Of a stretch of DNA of 58,627 nucleotides, positions 1 through 8,791 are shown in pieces. Every line of letters starts with the position of its first letter. Position 1 is the stretch's first letter. The translations under genes were made by a program, and so were the position numbers. The notes beneath the pieces were generated by a model, which saw only the letters and a list, made by a program, of their open reading frames with translations, was not told where the DNA came from and did not search any database. Origin of the DNA: Oscillospiraceae bacterium (GTDB taxonomy: Bacteria > Bacillota > Clostridia > Oscillospirales > Oscillospiraceae); NCBI GenBank assembly GCA_017412765.1, contig JAFPWN010000071.1, positions 1-58,627 of the forward strand. Direction: 5' to 3'.

Positions 1-40
1 CATCTATTGAAAAAAAATAATTTTTGAGGGTACAAAAATG

Positions 41-94
41 CCGCAACCCCTTGATTTCATTGGCTTTCAGCCATTGTCATCTAAATAGTTGCGG
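41..94. repeat. inverted repeat downstream of tRNA-Tyr
   Basis: The arms CCGCAAC (41-47) and GTTGCGG (88-94) face each other around an inner small hairpin (TGGCT/AGCCA). It lies just 3' of the tRNA-Tyr gene, where terminators and integrase attachment sites are often found, but I see no integrase and no U-tract. No gene is visible in 1-99. Confidence 0.3.
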
Positions 95-99
95 TATAA

Positions 100-184
100 T
101 GGTGGGAGAGGGTGGATTCGAACCACCGAAGTCACTGACAACAGATTTACAGTCTGCCCCCTTTGGCCACTCGGGAACTCTCCC
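100..184 (-). tRNA. tRNA-Tyr (GTA)
   Basis: Read on the minus strand it folds as a class II tRNA with the long variable arm expected for tyrosine. The acceptor arms are GGGAGAG (184-178) and CTCTCCC (110-104), the CCA end is encoded (102-100), the T-loop GGTTCGAATCC is present and the anticodon loop reads CTGTAAA (anticodon GTA). It lies 11 bp downstream of tRNA-Thr and is presumably co-transcribed with it. Confidence 0.97.
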
Positions 185-195
185 ATATTAAATTT

Positions 196-271
196 TGGAG
201 CTGGTAGAGGGATTCGAACCCACGACCTCGAGATTACAAATCACGCGCTCTACCAACTGAGCTATACCAGC
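196..271 (-). tRNA. tRNA-Thr (TGT)
   Basis: A 76-nt cloverleaf with acceptor arms GCTGGTA/TACCAGC, D-loop AGTTGGTAGA, anticodon loop TTTGTAA (anticodon TGT), T-loop GGTTCGAATCC and an encoded CCA. It is first in a two-tRNA unit with tRNA-Tyr. Confidence 0.97.
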
Positions 272-292
272 ATGTGCCGTTCAGCGAGGATT

Positions 293-321
293 ATAATACC
301 ACACTGCAGGGGTTTTGTCAA
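293..321 (-). promoter_or_regulatory. promoter of the tRNA-Thr/Tyr unit
   Basis: On the minus strand TTGACA (321-316) and TATTAT (298-293) are separated by exactly 17 bp, ending 21 bp before the tRNA-Thr 5' end. The -35 box overlaps the stop codon of the signal peptidase gene, so the tRNAs have their own sigma-A-type promoter. Confidence 0.75.
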
Positions 322-938
322 CCTTTATTTTCAGAATTTTTATTTTTTTCGCGGTTTGCGATTATTTCGGCTATTGCCTTTTCTTCCTCTTCCTCCGCAA
401 GCTTTTTTGCGGTTTTTACAGTGCTGACAACGTTTGATATAAGAATAAGTCCGAGCGGTATCACAAACAGCGGGAAAAAGATCAGCGGATTCGAGGCAAG
501 TCTTACGGCTGTTCCGATCAGCTTCGAGTCATAGATAACTACGCCTATAAGATTGGAGCCTACGGCTCCGTACTCGTCCATAAACTGATTGGCGTCGCCC
601 TTTGTCATAAAGAGTATATCAATACCGCTGTTATCTATATCGACGACTCTGTGCGTATTAACGCCGCCTCTGAGGGTCGGGTCAGTCGAAAAGAAAGTGA
701 TGATATCCCCTACCTTGACCTCCTCCGGCTCAACGCGCTTTACTACTATCATCGATCCCACTGGAAGCTCCGGCTCCATGCTGCCGGAAATGACTCTGAA
801 CATGGAATATCCGAAAAAGTTCGGCGCCTCGCCGGACTCTGTCGTAACAACGATAAAAAGCGCGACGACCGCGATTACGATAAGCGCTATTGATATTACG
901 TTAAGAATACCGAATACTGCTTTTTTCAGTGCGTTCAA
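318..938 (-). CDS. sipW: SipW-like signal peptidase I (first copy)
   Basis: A 206-residue membrane peptidase of the S26B (ER/SipW) type. An N-terminal membrane segment (about 10-31) is followed by the catalytic-serine box SGSMEP and the NTHRV box, in which histidine replaces the lysine of ordinary bacterial SPase I. A second hydrophobic segment (about 148-170) and a charged, Glu/Lys-rich cytosolic tail follow. By family it should cleave leaders of TasA/camelysin-like proteins, five of which lie upstream in the same direction. The start is TTG at 938 with GAGAGGAC about 8 nt before it. It is last in the 11-gene minus-strand run and a paralogue of the peptidase at 4713-5429. Confidence 0.88.
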   Translation of the reverse strand: MNALKKAVFGILNVISIALIVIAVVALFIVVTTESGEAPNFFGYSMFRVISGSMEPELPVGSMIVVKRVEPEEVKVGDIITFFSTDPTLRGGVNTHRVVDIDNSGIDILFMTKGDANQFMDEYGAVGSNLIGVVIYDSKLIGTAVRLASNPLIFFPLFVIPLGLILISNVVSTVKTAKKLAEEEEEKAIAEIIANREKNKNSENKG

Positions 939-994
939 AACTTGTCCTCTCTCAAACTTATCTCCCGCCCTTTCGGGCAGGAGATTTGATATCG

Positions 995-2932
995 TTATTT
1001 ATTACCTCTGATCCAGCCGGCGATGGTCTTTCCGAGAGACTGACTGTTCACCTTCTCGGTAAGCATGGCGTTCTCCTCGGACAGCTCCTTGACGCGCTTC
1101 ATGAGGTCTGAAACCTGCTTTTCCGCGGCAAGTCTCGCCTCGATCTCCGCTTTGGATCTTACATCCGCCTTGTTCGCAAGAGCGACCGCCTTATCCTTGA
1201 GCTTAAGCTCGGCAGCCAGACGCTTATCAAGCTCTCTTCTCGCCTCTTCAGTTCTCGCAAACTTCTCCTCGGCGTTCTTCTTTGCGTTCTGACTCTTTTC
1301 AAGCTCGCGGCGAAGCGAGGTCTCGACCTTTGCCTGCTCGGACTTCTCCGCGGCAGACTTTTTGAGGTCCTCCTTAAGCTTAATCGCCTTTTCGTCTGAT
1401 TTCTGGAGCTTGGAAGCAAGCGCCTCCTTCTCCTTTTCAGACTTCGTATGAAGCTTTTTAAGCTCGCCGAGCTCATCGGACGCAGCTTTCAGCTTCTCCG
1501 AAACGGAAGCGTTCTCGGACGTAACTGCGGACAGTTTGGTTTCAAGCGCTTCTCTCACCTCAGTCTGTTCCTTCAGACTGTTTTCAAGGTCTGATACCTG
1601 CTTTCCGGTCGTTTCGACGGTCTCCTTTAGCTGCGCCTCGGCAGTTTCCGCGCGCGCTCTCAGATCCTTCGTAGCGTTTTCAAGCTTATCGGCGGACTCC
1701 GCAAGCTCCCTTTCGGCGGTGTCGGCGCGCTTAGACGCCTCTACCGAGGACTGGATAGCGGCGTTCATCTGACCGGTGAGCAGCTGGATGCGATCCTCGA
1801 GATCGGAAATATCCTGCTCAAGCTCCTTTTTGGTGCCCTCAAGCTCTTCGACCTTCTTCTCCGCGGCGATCTGCGCCTCGGTGACCTCGTCGATATAAAC
1901 CTGTCTGACCTCAACGTAAGGGATAGTCGGATCATCTACGATCTCTTCCTTTACAGTCTTGGCAAACTTAGGCTTGATTATTCTTCTCTTCTTCGGCGGA
2001 ATTTCTTCTATATCGCGCTTGTCCGCCTCGGTAATGCTCTTGAAAATGGTGTAGTTCGTAATGAGGTTCGTGTACATCTGGAGCAGATACTCCTCGTCGA
2101 ACTCGAGAACTCTGTCCTCAACCTCGATCGAGTAGCCGACCTCATCGTAGCTCTCGAGGAATTTCCAGAGCTGATAGCACTTTCTGTACATCGGATCCTT
2201 CATTATGAGGTTAGTGCGGTTGATAGGGCTGCGAACCTGCTGACAGCCGTACATAAGCTGGCAGAAGGAGCTGGAGCGGAGATTATGCACAAGCCTTCTG
2301 ACGCGGTCGATGCGCATATAAAGCTCCATGTGATCGTTGTCGGACTCGGAGTAGCTCTGAAGATTTTTTATACTCAGCTCGAGCTTGTAGTCGATCTGCT
2401 CGTAAGCGTCGTCAATGCTCGAATTTATGGTCAGCGTGTTTTTCGTTTCGTCGCCGGTCTGCCAGAAGATAACGTCCGTACGTCTGTCGATGAACGCAAC
2501 GAGGCGCTGGATCAGATGGTAAATAAATCTGTTCTCGTATAGATCAAAGCTTTCCTTGGTGGTGACGTTCAGAACTCTTGTCGGATGCACGTCGCCATCC
2601 TCGTTCGAGGCGATATACTGAGTGTTCATGCTCAGGTGCATTACAGAATCGGCAGTGATCTTTCTTGCAAGCGCAACAGGCACGACCTCCTGCTCCGTAG
2701 TGACGAAGCGCCTCGGCTTTTCAATTATAGAGTAAATAGCGTCAAGCGAGTCCTCAATGGTCGAAAGCCATCTCTCGTCCACTATCTTGTGCATTATCTG
2801 GTGGCGCTGAGAAAGCTCGTTCTTTCCCGCCTGCACCATCTCAAAGAGATACTGGAAGTATTTATCGGTTTCAAGAGTTTTGCTGACCCGGTTGACGTAT
2901 TTTAAGTAGAGGTCATCGATAGTTTTTGCCAT
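995..2932 (-). CDS. DUF2357 (McrC-like) protein with long coiled coil
   Basis: The N-terminal 300 residues resemble the DUF2357 domain found beside McrB-like ATPases: YENRFIYHLIQRL at about 130, then SPINRTNLIMKDPMYRKCYQLW at about 235. Such proteins usually carry a McrC-type PD-(D/E)XK nuclease at the C-terminus. Here residues about 350-625 are instead an Ala/Glu/Lys-rich heptad coiled coil, and I find no D...ExK motif. The gene is 29 bp downstream of the AAA+ gene, so the pair has McrB-McrC order. Because it lies inside a SipW/TasA-like cluster, a role in surface-fibre assembly or envelope control is more likely than restriction, but that is inference. The DUF2357 assignment is by motif resemblance only. 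The ATG at 2932 has a weak AGGATGG upstream. Confidence 0.72.
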   Translation of the reverse strand: MAKTIDDLYLKYVNRVSKTLETDKYFQYLFEMVQAGKNELSQRHQIMHKIVDERWLSTIEDSLDAIYSIIEKPRRFVTTEQEVVPVALARKITADSVMHLSMNTQYIASNEDGDVHPTRVLNVTTKESFDLYENRFIYHLIQRLVAFIDRRTDVIFWQTGDETKNTLTINSSIDDAYEQIDYKLELSIKNLQSYSESDNDHMELYMRIDRVRRLVHNLRSSSFCQLMYGCQQVRSPINRTNLIMKDPMYRKCYQLWKFLESYDEVGYSIEVEDRVLEFDEEYLLQMYTNLITNYTIFKSITEADKRDIEEIPPKKRRIIKPKFAKTVKEEIVDDPTIPYVEVRQVYIDEVTEAQIAAEKKVEELEGTKKELEQDISDLEDRIQLLTGQMNAAIQSSVEASKRADTAERELAESADKLENATKDLRARAETAEAQLKETVETTGKQVSDLENSLKEQTEVREALETKLSAVTSENASVSEKLKAASDELGELKKLHTKSEKEKEALASKLQKSDEKAIKLKEDLKKSAAEKSEQAKVETSLRRELEKSQNAKKNAEEKFARTEEARRELDKRLAAELKLKDKAVALANKADVRSKAEIEARLAAEKQVSDLMKRVKELSEENAMLTEKVNSQSLGKTIAGWIRGNK

Positions 2933-2961
2933 CGTTTCACCATCCTATTGCCAAATAGATA

Positions 2962-4704
2962 TCAATAGAGGTTCTGTACGCGAGCAAGATATGCATAGGA
3001 ATCCTGCATATGAGTCTTTCCGAAGGTCTTTTCCATGTAAGCGATAAGGCCCTTGATCTCATCACGGACGAAGGAAATGTTCTGAGATTCAAACTTCTTG
3101 AACACCTTTCTTGCGAGTATGTAATCAAGACCGTCAAGCTCCGTTCCGCCGCAGGCGACGTAAACGGGGATAAAATCGTACATCTGCTTCATGATACGGT
3201 TACCGAAGCTGAGCTTGAAACGGGTCACGAGGTACTGGTTTATCTTCGCCATCTTGGTCATGGTCGCCTCGCTGATCGGATGCTCCTCCTTCGCCTTAGC
3301 GAAGAGCTCCTCAAGGTGGTCGCAGGTGATGCACACCGGCGGCGTGTCCTCGCACTCGAAGGGATCGGCGCGCTCGTTGAGCTCGATCGGCATGGCACGG
3401 TCGTAAACCTTATCGGTGATCGTAAAGGTCGAGTCGTCGTTGTTCGCGGTGCCGACAAACCAGGTGTGCGGCGAAATGAGTATCTTGCCATCTCGCATCT
3501 TCTCCGGATCTCCGGGCCACGCGGTAGGAACGAGGTCGAGAGTCCACTCATCCTTATTCGGAAGCTCGAGGACGGAGAGCATCTCCGCGAAGTAATACTC
3601 GATACGCGCAAGGTTCATCTCATCGAGGACGATAAGCGTCGGGTCCTCTCTGTAATCAGCCTCGTACAAAGCGCGGAGGAACTCCGTCTCGTTGAAGCGC
3701 TTTGAGAATTCGTTGAAGTAGCCGAGAAGCTCGGTTCTGTCGCGGAAAGACGGCTGAACGGAGATGATAGTCGAGGGATAGTTCAGGTAACGCGAGAAGG
3801 AATAAGGAAGACTCGTTTTACCGGTACCGGAGATACCCTCAAGGATAAGGAGACGGCTCGAAGCCATACCGGCAACGAATCGGCGGACGATCTCAGGCGT
3901 GTAGTAAAGGTGCATACGGCTCGCCGCATAGAGTCTGTATCCCTCGGTAAACTCCTGAAGAGTGATACTGTCATTGTAATCGGGTCTCTGAAAGTCTGCG
4001 TATTTTTCATCGACAGACTGAAGCTTCGGAAAGCGGATGGCGTACTCGTCGCCCTTGCTTCTGATGCGCTGAGCGTTTGTGATACCGGCGGTGATCGCCT
4101 CCGCGATCTTCGTTTCATTGACGCCGGCAACTGCTCCGGCAGCGCTCGCGGCTGCAACGGCGGAGGGATTTGTCGTAAGCATCGGGACCTCGGCAGCGGC
4201 TGCGATATGCGCGCCCTGAACGATGGGGATACCCTCGATAACGGGCACGCCCTTTGCCTCGCGCGGCTTTTCAGCCGGCATATCCTCGAGAGTCTTATGG
4301 AGCAGCTCGGGGTCGATCGCGCCCATGGAGCTGACCTTGATCGAGAGGATCTTATCCTTCTCGTCCATAAGCTGAAGGATCTGGCGGTTCAGTCTGCCGA
4401 TCTCCTTATAAAGCGTGACGTTGTCGTCATTCTCGGCTCTGAGCTTTCTGCGCAGAATGATAGCCCTCACTACAAGGACTATGATCGCGATAGGAATAGC
4501 TATGAGAATAACTATCAGAATAATGCTGAGAATCTGACCCGCGAGCGAGAGAGTCGAGAAATAGCTTCCGACAATGGAGGCATACTGCGGCCAGGACGTT
4601 ACGAGCAGGTGCCACAGTCCCGTTCCGAGATTAATGAAAATCGATATTATGTTGTAGAGAATCGCTGAAAGCAACTCATAAGCAAGCTTCAGAAATTCAC
4701 TCAT
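2962..4704 (-). CDS. membrane-anchored McrB-like AAA+ ATPase
   Basis: A 580-residue protein. Residues about 1-85 are hydrophobic, with a strong membrane segment at 58-84, followed by a short coiled coil (90-120) and an Ala-rich linker (160-215). The AAA+ module has Walker A GISGTGKTS (290-298), Walker B LIVLDEMN (about 357-364) and a GTANNDDS motif resembling the McrB/AAA_5 GTMNxxDRS signature. By family it would form an NTP-hydrolysing hexamer, here tethered to the membrane. It sits between a SipW-like peptidase (8-bp gap) and its likely partner, the DUF2357 coiled-coil protein. I see no DNA-binding domain like that of classical McrB. AAGGAG precedes the ATG at 4704. Confidence 0.82.
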   Translation of the reverse strand: MSEFLKLAYELLSAILYNIISIFINLGTGLWHLLVTSWPQYASIVGSYFSTLSLAGQILSIILIVILIAIPIAIIVLVVRAIILRRKLRAENDDNVTLYKEIGRLNRQILQLMDEKDKILSIKVSSMGAIDPELLHKTLEDMPAEKPREAKGVPVIEGIPIVQGAHIAAAAEVPMLTTNPSAVAAASAAGAVAGVNETKIAEAITAGITNAQRIRSKGDEYAIRFPKLQSVDEKYADFQRPDYNDSITLQEFTEGYRLYAASRMHLYYTPEIVRRFVAGMASSRLLILEGISGTGKTSLPYSFSRYLNYPSTIISVQPSFRDRTELLGYFNEFSKRFNETEFLRALYEADYREDPTLIVLDEMNLARIEYYFAEMLSVLELPNKDEWTLDLVPTAWPGDPEKMRDGKILISPHTWFVGTANNDDSTFTITDKVYDRAMPIELNERADPFECEDTPPVCITCDHLEELFAKAKEEHPISEATMTKMAKINQYLVTRFKLSFGNRIMKQMYDFIPVYVACGGTELDGLDYILARKVFKKFESQNISFVRDEIKGLIAYMEKTFGKTHMQDSYAYLARVQNLY

Positions 4705-4712
4705 AGAGCAGA

Positions 4713-5429
4713 TTACTCCTTATTCAGATCTTTTTTGGCTTCTGCGAGCTGCTTTTCAGCCTCTTCCTTGATGCGTTTAGCCTCGGCAAGAGCTGCGGCA
4801 GCCTCCTCTTTCGCGCGCTGCGCGTCCTCAAGGTCCTTGGAGAGCTTCGCGTTCTCCTCCGCGTTCTCGATGGCAACGGCCTTTTTGAGGTTTATGCTGA
4901 CGATTATCAGATGATAGACCTGATAAACAAAGAACGCGAGCATCGGGAGAACGATCACTATAAGAAAACCGATCGGACTCGAAAGGAAGCTCATAACGTT
5001 TCCGACGCCGGGCAGCCTTGTAACGTACTTTCCGACAATGTCGCCGTCGGCAATTATGTGGCTGTCCGCGATGCCGTTGTTGTTATCACCCATCGTGGTG
5101 TAGCTGCGAACTCCGTTATTGTCTGCAATCTTGGAGATTCTATGGGTGTTGAGCGTGTACTCATTATTTATTATAGTATGAAACGTGATTATATCGCCCT
5201 CGTTGAGCGTCTTGGGATCGACCGTGTGGATGATGATGAGATCGCCCTGATTGAAGGTCGGCTTCATTGAGTCGGACAAAACGCTCAGCGGCGTAAATCC
5301 GGCAATATTGGCGACGTTGTTCGTATCCCTCGTAGCAAGCGTAGTGAATGCGAAAAGTGCCGCGATAAGAATGATTGCCCAAAGAACTACACTTGCAAGG
5401 ATCGTCAGAGCATTTTTAACTTTTTCCAT
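4713..5429 (-). CDS. sipW: SipW-like signal peptidase I (second copy) with coiled-coil tail
   Basis: A 238-residue S26B-type signal peptidase: N-terminal membrane segment (about 7-30), catalytic-serine box LSDSMKPT, NTHRI histidine box, and a second membrane segment near 150-172. Unlike the first copy it ends in a roughly 55-residue Ala/Glu/Lys cytosolic coiled coil. This tail could contact the coiled coils of the neighbouring AAA+ or DUF2357 proteins, which is inference. It lies 16 bp downstream of the last TasA-like gene and 8 bp before the AAA+ gene, so all are probably co-transcribed. Family knowledge (SipW processes TasA/TapA in Bacillus) makes the upstream paralogues its likely substrates. 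Confidence 0.9.
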   Translation of the reverse strand: MEKVKNALTILASVVLWAIILIAALFAFTTLATRDTNNVANIAGFTPLSVLSDSMKPTFNQGDLIIIHTVDPKTLNEGDIITFHTIINNEYTLNTHRISKIADNNGVRSYTTMGDNNNGIADSHIIADGDIVGKYVTRLPGVGNVMSFLSSPIGFLIVIVLPMLAFFVYQVYHLIIVSINLKKAVAIENAEENAKLSKDLEDAQRAKEEAAAALAEAKRIKEEAEKQLAEAKKDLNKE

Positions 5430-5445
5430 AAATTAATCCCTCTCT

Positions 5446-6222
5446 TTATTTTTGCCTTGAACTGAAGAGCGAATTGTTCTCATCCGTACCCTCAAAGCGC
5501 AGTCGAATAGTAAAATCCGAACCCTTTAGCGAGTTGACGCACTTTTCATCGGTACCCTCGAGCCAAATCCTTACAACAACGGGTTTATCGGTATCCTGCT
5601 TTAGCGAAAACATGGCATTGTGATTATTATACACCATATTCTCGCCGGATGGAAGTCCAAATGTTTTAATTTTTCCATTTATTTCAGAATTATTGCCGAA
5701 ATCCGGGTCATAGACGTAGGTCATGCCGTCCGCGGTGAAGCTAATGCGCATCGCTTCGACCGTTCCGGGTCTGTCGCTCTCAAAGAGCGTACCTGCGGCG
5801 CCGCCCTCGCTCTGCTTCGCGTCGCTGGAGGTCAGATGCACGACCATGTCCTTCGTCGCGATAAAATGGAGCGTAAACTCGAGATATTTGCCCTCGTCGT
5901 TTCTGACGAATGTGCCGTTTTCAAGCGTATAGACAGCGCCGTCGCGCGTCGTGACAGGCTCGAGCGGAACTGAGTTCGGATCGTAGCCGAAAACCTCCTG
6001 AATATGCGCGCCGATCTCGTCAAAGCCGAGCGTTCTGACGTACTCATCGAACGTATCGTGCGCCTGAAGATCGAAGCGCATCGAAATGCCGGTCGTTACC
6101 GTAAGATTGAGGCTCGAAACGCGCGTAAAGTCAGCGATCGAGAACCACGCGAACGAAACGGCGGAGAGACTCGCAAGCGCGAGCAGAACGAGCGCGAGAG
6201 TAGTGTATATCCTCTTCCCCAT
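5446..6222 (-). CDS. TasA/camelysin-like secreted protein (paralogue 1)
   Basis: A 258-residue protein with a SipW-type leader: a hydrophobic stretch at about 6-25 ending SFAWFS. It shares two motifs with its neighbours, LEPVTT (LxPVST in the others) and a C-terminal WLEGTDEKC. The predicted mature part is a beta-rich extracellular domain; the fold is not proven from sequence. The ATG overlaps the stop of the preceding gene (TAATG), so translation is coupled. It lies immediately before the SipW-like peptidase at 4713. Likely role: surface or matrix fibre component or accessory subunit. Confidence 0.75.
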   Translation of the reverse strand: MGKRIYTTLALVLLALASLSAVSFAWFSIADFTRVSSLNLTVTTGISMRFDLQAHDTFDEYVRTLGFDEIGAHIQEVFGYDPNSVPLEPVTTRDGAVYTLENGTFVRNDEGKYLEFTLHFIATKDMVVHLTSSDAKQSEGGAAGTLFESDRPGTVEAMRISFTADGMTYVYDPDFGNNSEINGKIKTFGLPSGENMVYNNHNAMFSLKQDTDKPVVVRIWLEGTDEKCVNSLKGSDFTIRLRFEGTDENNSLFSSRQK

Positions 6223-7031
6223 TACTCAGCCTCCTCGCCGACAACGCCGTAGAAGCGAAGCGTCAAATCGAGATTTTCAAAGCTTATGTGGTCTGAGCAG
6301 TCGGGGTCGCAGCCCTCGAGCCAGAAATACACATCAACCGCATAGACCTCGCCGAGATTTATCTTTCCTATCGGCTCACTGCCCTTAACGACTCTGCTGC
6401 CCTCGCGCGTTATCGCGCAGGTCGAAAGCGGGATCGACGGATCGGGCACTACGGAATCGACCGAGCCAACGACGATACTGCCGGACTGCTGAAGCTCGCC
6501 GCCGATGTATGTATTGTAGATCTGATCGTCCTCGGCGTTGTGCGATTCACTCAGATAAAAGATACGCGCGGGGCCGTTTTCGACCTTCAAGCCGAGGCGC
6601 GAGGCGTTCAGAATATCGCCGGTCGCGTTCGTAACGACAGCGTCGGCTCCGTCAAGCCATATCTCGAGGTTCTGAATGGGGTTCTGGCTCGAAGCGGTAA
6701 GGTAGACTCTGCCGTGGTAGAGCTTGCTCTCGTCCTTTTCGAGAACGGGGTTTGCGCCCTTCATACCGTAAAACTCGACGAGATTCGGCGTCGAGACCGG
6801 CAAAAGCAGCTCGCAATCGCTCACGGGAGCGATTGAAACGCCGTTCGCGGTGGTAAATCCGCCGTTCGGCGAATTGGAAATGAGCAGGGTCGCCGCCTCG
6901 GAGAGCGCGGACGCCGTAATACGCGTCGTATCGACGACGGCGTTATTCGTAAACCACGCGTAGGTCGCGCCGGTGAAGCTCAGAAGCGCGAACAGCATCG
7001 TGATATAGCTGAAAAATGAAAGCTTTTTCAT
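6222..7031 (-). CDS. TasA/camelysin-like secreted protein (paralogue 2)
   Basis: A 269-residue protein with leader MKKLSFFSYI and a hydrophobic core ending TYAWFT, as in SipW substrates. The shared LLPVSTPN box lies at about residue 80 and WLEGCDPDC near the C-terminus. It is co-directional with, and 15 bp from, the next paralogue upstream, and its stop overlaps the next gene's start. An AGAGGGGTG element precedes the ATG. Function is inferred only from family and context. Confidence 0.75.
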   Translation of the reverse strand: MKKLSFFSYITMLFALLSFTGATYAWFTNNAVVDTTRITASALSEAATLLISNSPNGGFTTANGVSIAPVSDCELLLPVSTPNLVEFYGMKGANPVLEKDESKLYHGRVYLTASSQNPIQNLEIWLDGADAVVTNATGDILNASRLGLKVENGPARIFYLSESHNAEDDQIYNTYIGGELQQSGSIVVGSVDSVVPDPSIPLSTCAITREGSRVVKGSEPIGKINLGEVYAVDVYFWLEGCDPDCSDHISFENLDLTLRFYGVVGEEAE

Positions 7032-7046
7032 AACCGCTCACCCCTC

Positions 7047-7853
7047 TCAGACGCCGGCAAAGGCAAGCTCAAGGCTCATATCCTCGGCCTTGACGCCCTC
7101 GAGACAGTTATCGTCGCAGCCCTCGAGCCAGACGAAATACTCAATAGTGACGGTCTCGCCCGCGCCGATGGCGAAAAGCCTCGTCTGACCGGCGGTCGGC
7201 TCGTTTCTGTCGCCGCGCGAGAAGTACGGCGCGAGCGACTCCGCCGGATCGGGCGCAAAGACCGCGTAGCCGTTATCAATGCCGGATATAACTCCGGTGC
7301 CGTTTATAGTATGCTGAGCGGCGGCGCCGGAGATATCGCCAAGCTCATCGAGCGCGAAAACGCGCGTTATCGTGCCGCCGGAGGTCGTGATGCGAAGTCC
7401 GAGCCTACCGGAAGCCCACACAACGGGCGAGCCGCCGACCTCAAAGCCGTCGCGCATGAGATAAACGTCGCTGTCATCCTCGGAGCGGACGTAGACAAAG
7501 CCGTGCATCAGGCGGTTGTACGGATTTTCGACCGCGTAGAAAAGATCGGTCATACCGTTCTCGGACTGCGCCGCCGCCGCGTAAAAAACGCGCATATCGG
7601 CGGTCGAGACCGGCTCAAGAAGCGTGACTTCATCGCTCAGTACAAGGTCGCAGCTCACGGCAAACGGGCCGGACGGATTATTTGCGATAGTTATCGCCTT
7701 GCCGCCGCCGATGGTGCCGCCGATGGGCGTTACGTTCGTCGTAGCGTAGAAGGTAAACCACGCGTAGGTGCCGCCGGAGATCGCAATAAGCGCAACGAGT
7801 ACCCATACAACGGCAAAATATGCTGTTTTGCGAAGCTTATCCGAGCTTTTCAT
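7047..7853 (-). CDS. TasA/camelysin-like secreted protein (paralogue 3)
   Basis: A 268-residue protein with a charged N-terminus, a membrane segment (about 12-30) ending TYAWFT, the box LLEPVSTAD near residue 78 and WLEGCDDNC near the C-terminus. A strong AAAGGAG stands before ATG 7853. Its mature domain differs greatly from the flanking paralogues outside these motifs, so the family diverged rather than duplicated recently. Confidence 0.75.
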   Translation of the reverse strand: MKSSDKLRKTAYFAVVWVLVALIAISGGTYAWFTFYATTNVTPIGGTIGGGKAITIANNPSGPFAVSCDLVLSDEVTLLEPVSTADMRVFYAAAAQSENGMTDLFYAVENPYNRLMHGFVYVRSEDDSDVYLMRDGFEVGGSPVVWASGRLGLRITTSGGTITRVFALDELGDISGAAAQHTINGTGVISGIDNGYAVFAPDPAESLAPYFSRGDRNEPTAGQTRLFAIGAGETVTIEYFVWLEGCDDNCLEGVKAEDMSLELAFAGV

Positions 7854-7873
7854 GGCGATCTCCTTTCTAAAAA

Positions 7874-8728
7874 TTACTCCTCAAACGCGGCGGAGAACTG
7901 GATCGCTATATCCTTGAGCGTTGAGCCGGAGAGCGAGGTCGTGCAGTCCTCGTCGCAGCCCTCGAGCCAGATATAGACGTCCACCTGAACGCTCTCGCCG
8001 GGGCCTCTCTCGCCCGCGGGGAGCTTCAAAACAGGCACGGAGCCGTCTTTCAGCGTAGTTTCGCCGGTGCTGCGGTCATAGATCGCGTAGGCGGCGCTTG
8101 TCAGCGGGGTAAACTGAACGGTCGAGCCGTCGGTTTTCGTGGAGTCGAGAACGTGCCCCTCCTGCCCCTGCTCCGTATTATACTGCTTTTTCGGATTCTT
8201 CTCGTCGGAGATGGCGAAGATATATTCGCTCGCCGCGGCTTTATTCTCGCCCGGCTCGTGGATAACGAAGCCTACGCGGATGGCGGTCGAGATAGGCGCG
8301 CTCGGATTTTCGTCCTCATAGCCGATATTCGAGATATAGACCGGGCACTCAGCGCCGCGCGAACGGATGAAAAGCGAGGTTTTGAAGTAGTCGCTCGTTT
8401 CACTCGGCTGAAATTTAAAGGCAACCGAGCCTTTATCGTTATTCGTCCACTCCTCGTCCTTCTGAAAGCCGTTTCTGATGCTGTCGGTGCTGACCGGGGT
8501 CAGAAAGCCCTCGAAAGGCTCAAGCTCGACGGCGGAGCCGTACTGCCCCGCGTATTCCCTGGCTATCTCTATGCTGACTCCCGCGCCGGCGGCGAGGTGT
8601 ACGTCAGTCGTGCGGACGGAGGTATTGTAGACGTACCACGCAAAGGTCGCGCCGGTGACGGAAAAGAGCAGCGCAAGAACGGCGATAAGCGCGCCGATAA
8701 AGCTGCGTTTCAGGCTTTTCGCGTCCAA
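7874..8728 (-). CDS. TasA/camelysin-like secreted protein (paralogue 4)
   Basis: A 284-residue protein with leader segment about 10-30 ending TFAWYV, the box FLTPVSTDS near residue 75 and WLEGCDEDC near the C-terminus. The start is TTG at 8728, with AAAAAGGAGG 10 nt upstream deciding it. It is separated from paralogue 5 by a terminator and a repeat, so transcription here may depend on readthrough or on its own promoter. Confidence 0.73.
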   Translation of the reverse strand: MDAKSLKRSFIGALIAVLALLFSVTGATFAWYVYNTSVRTTDVHLAAGAGVSIEIAREYAGQYGSAVELEPFEGFLTPVSTDSIRNGFQKDEEWTNNDKGSVAFKFQPSETSDYFKTSLFIRSRGAECPVYISNIGYEDENPSAPISTAIRVGFVIHEPGENKAAASEYIFAISDEKNPKKQYNTEQGQEGHVLDSTKTDGSTVQFTPLTSAAYAIYDRSTGETTLKDGSVPVLKLPAGERGPGESVQVDVYIWLEGCDEDCTTSLSGSTLKDIAIQFSAAFEE

Positions 8729-8762
8729 GAGCTGTTTACCTCCTTTTTACAGAATGGAACAT

Positions 8763-8790
8763 AGGGGCGGGTCTCAGCGCCCGCTTTTTT
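8763..8790 (+). terminator. possible plus-oriented terminator hairpin
   Basis: GCGGG...CCCGC followed by seven T residues, reading on the plus strand although the flanking genes are on the minus strand. It may belong to the neighbouring repeat rather than to any gene. Confidence 0.3.
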
Positions 8791-8791
8791 T

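Noticed and set aside
995-4704. Type IV (McrBC) restriction system
   Set aside because: The AAA+ partner is McrB-like, but no nuclease motif and no modified-DNA-binding domain are seen, and the ATPase is membrane-anchored within a secretion cluster.
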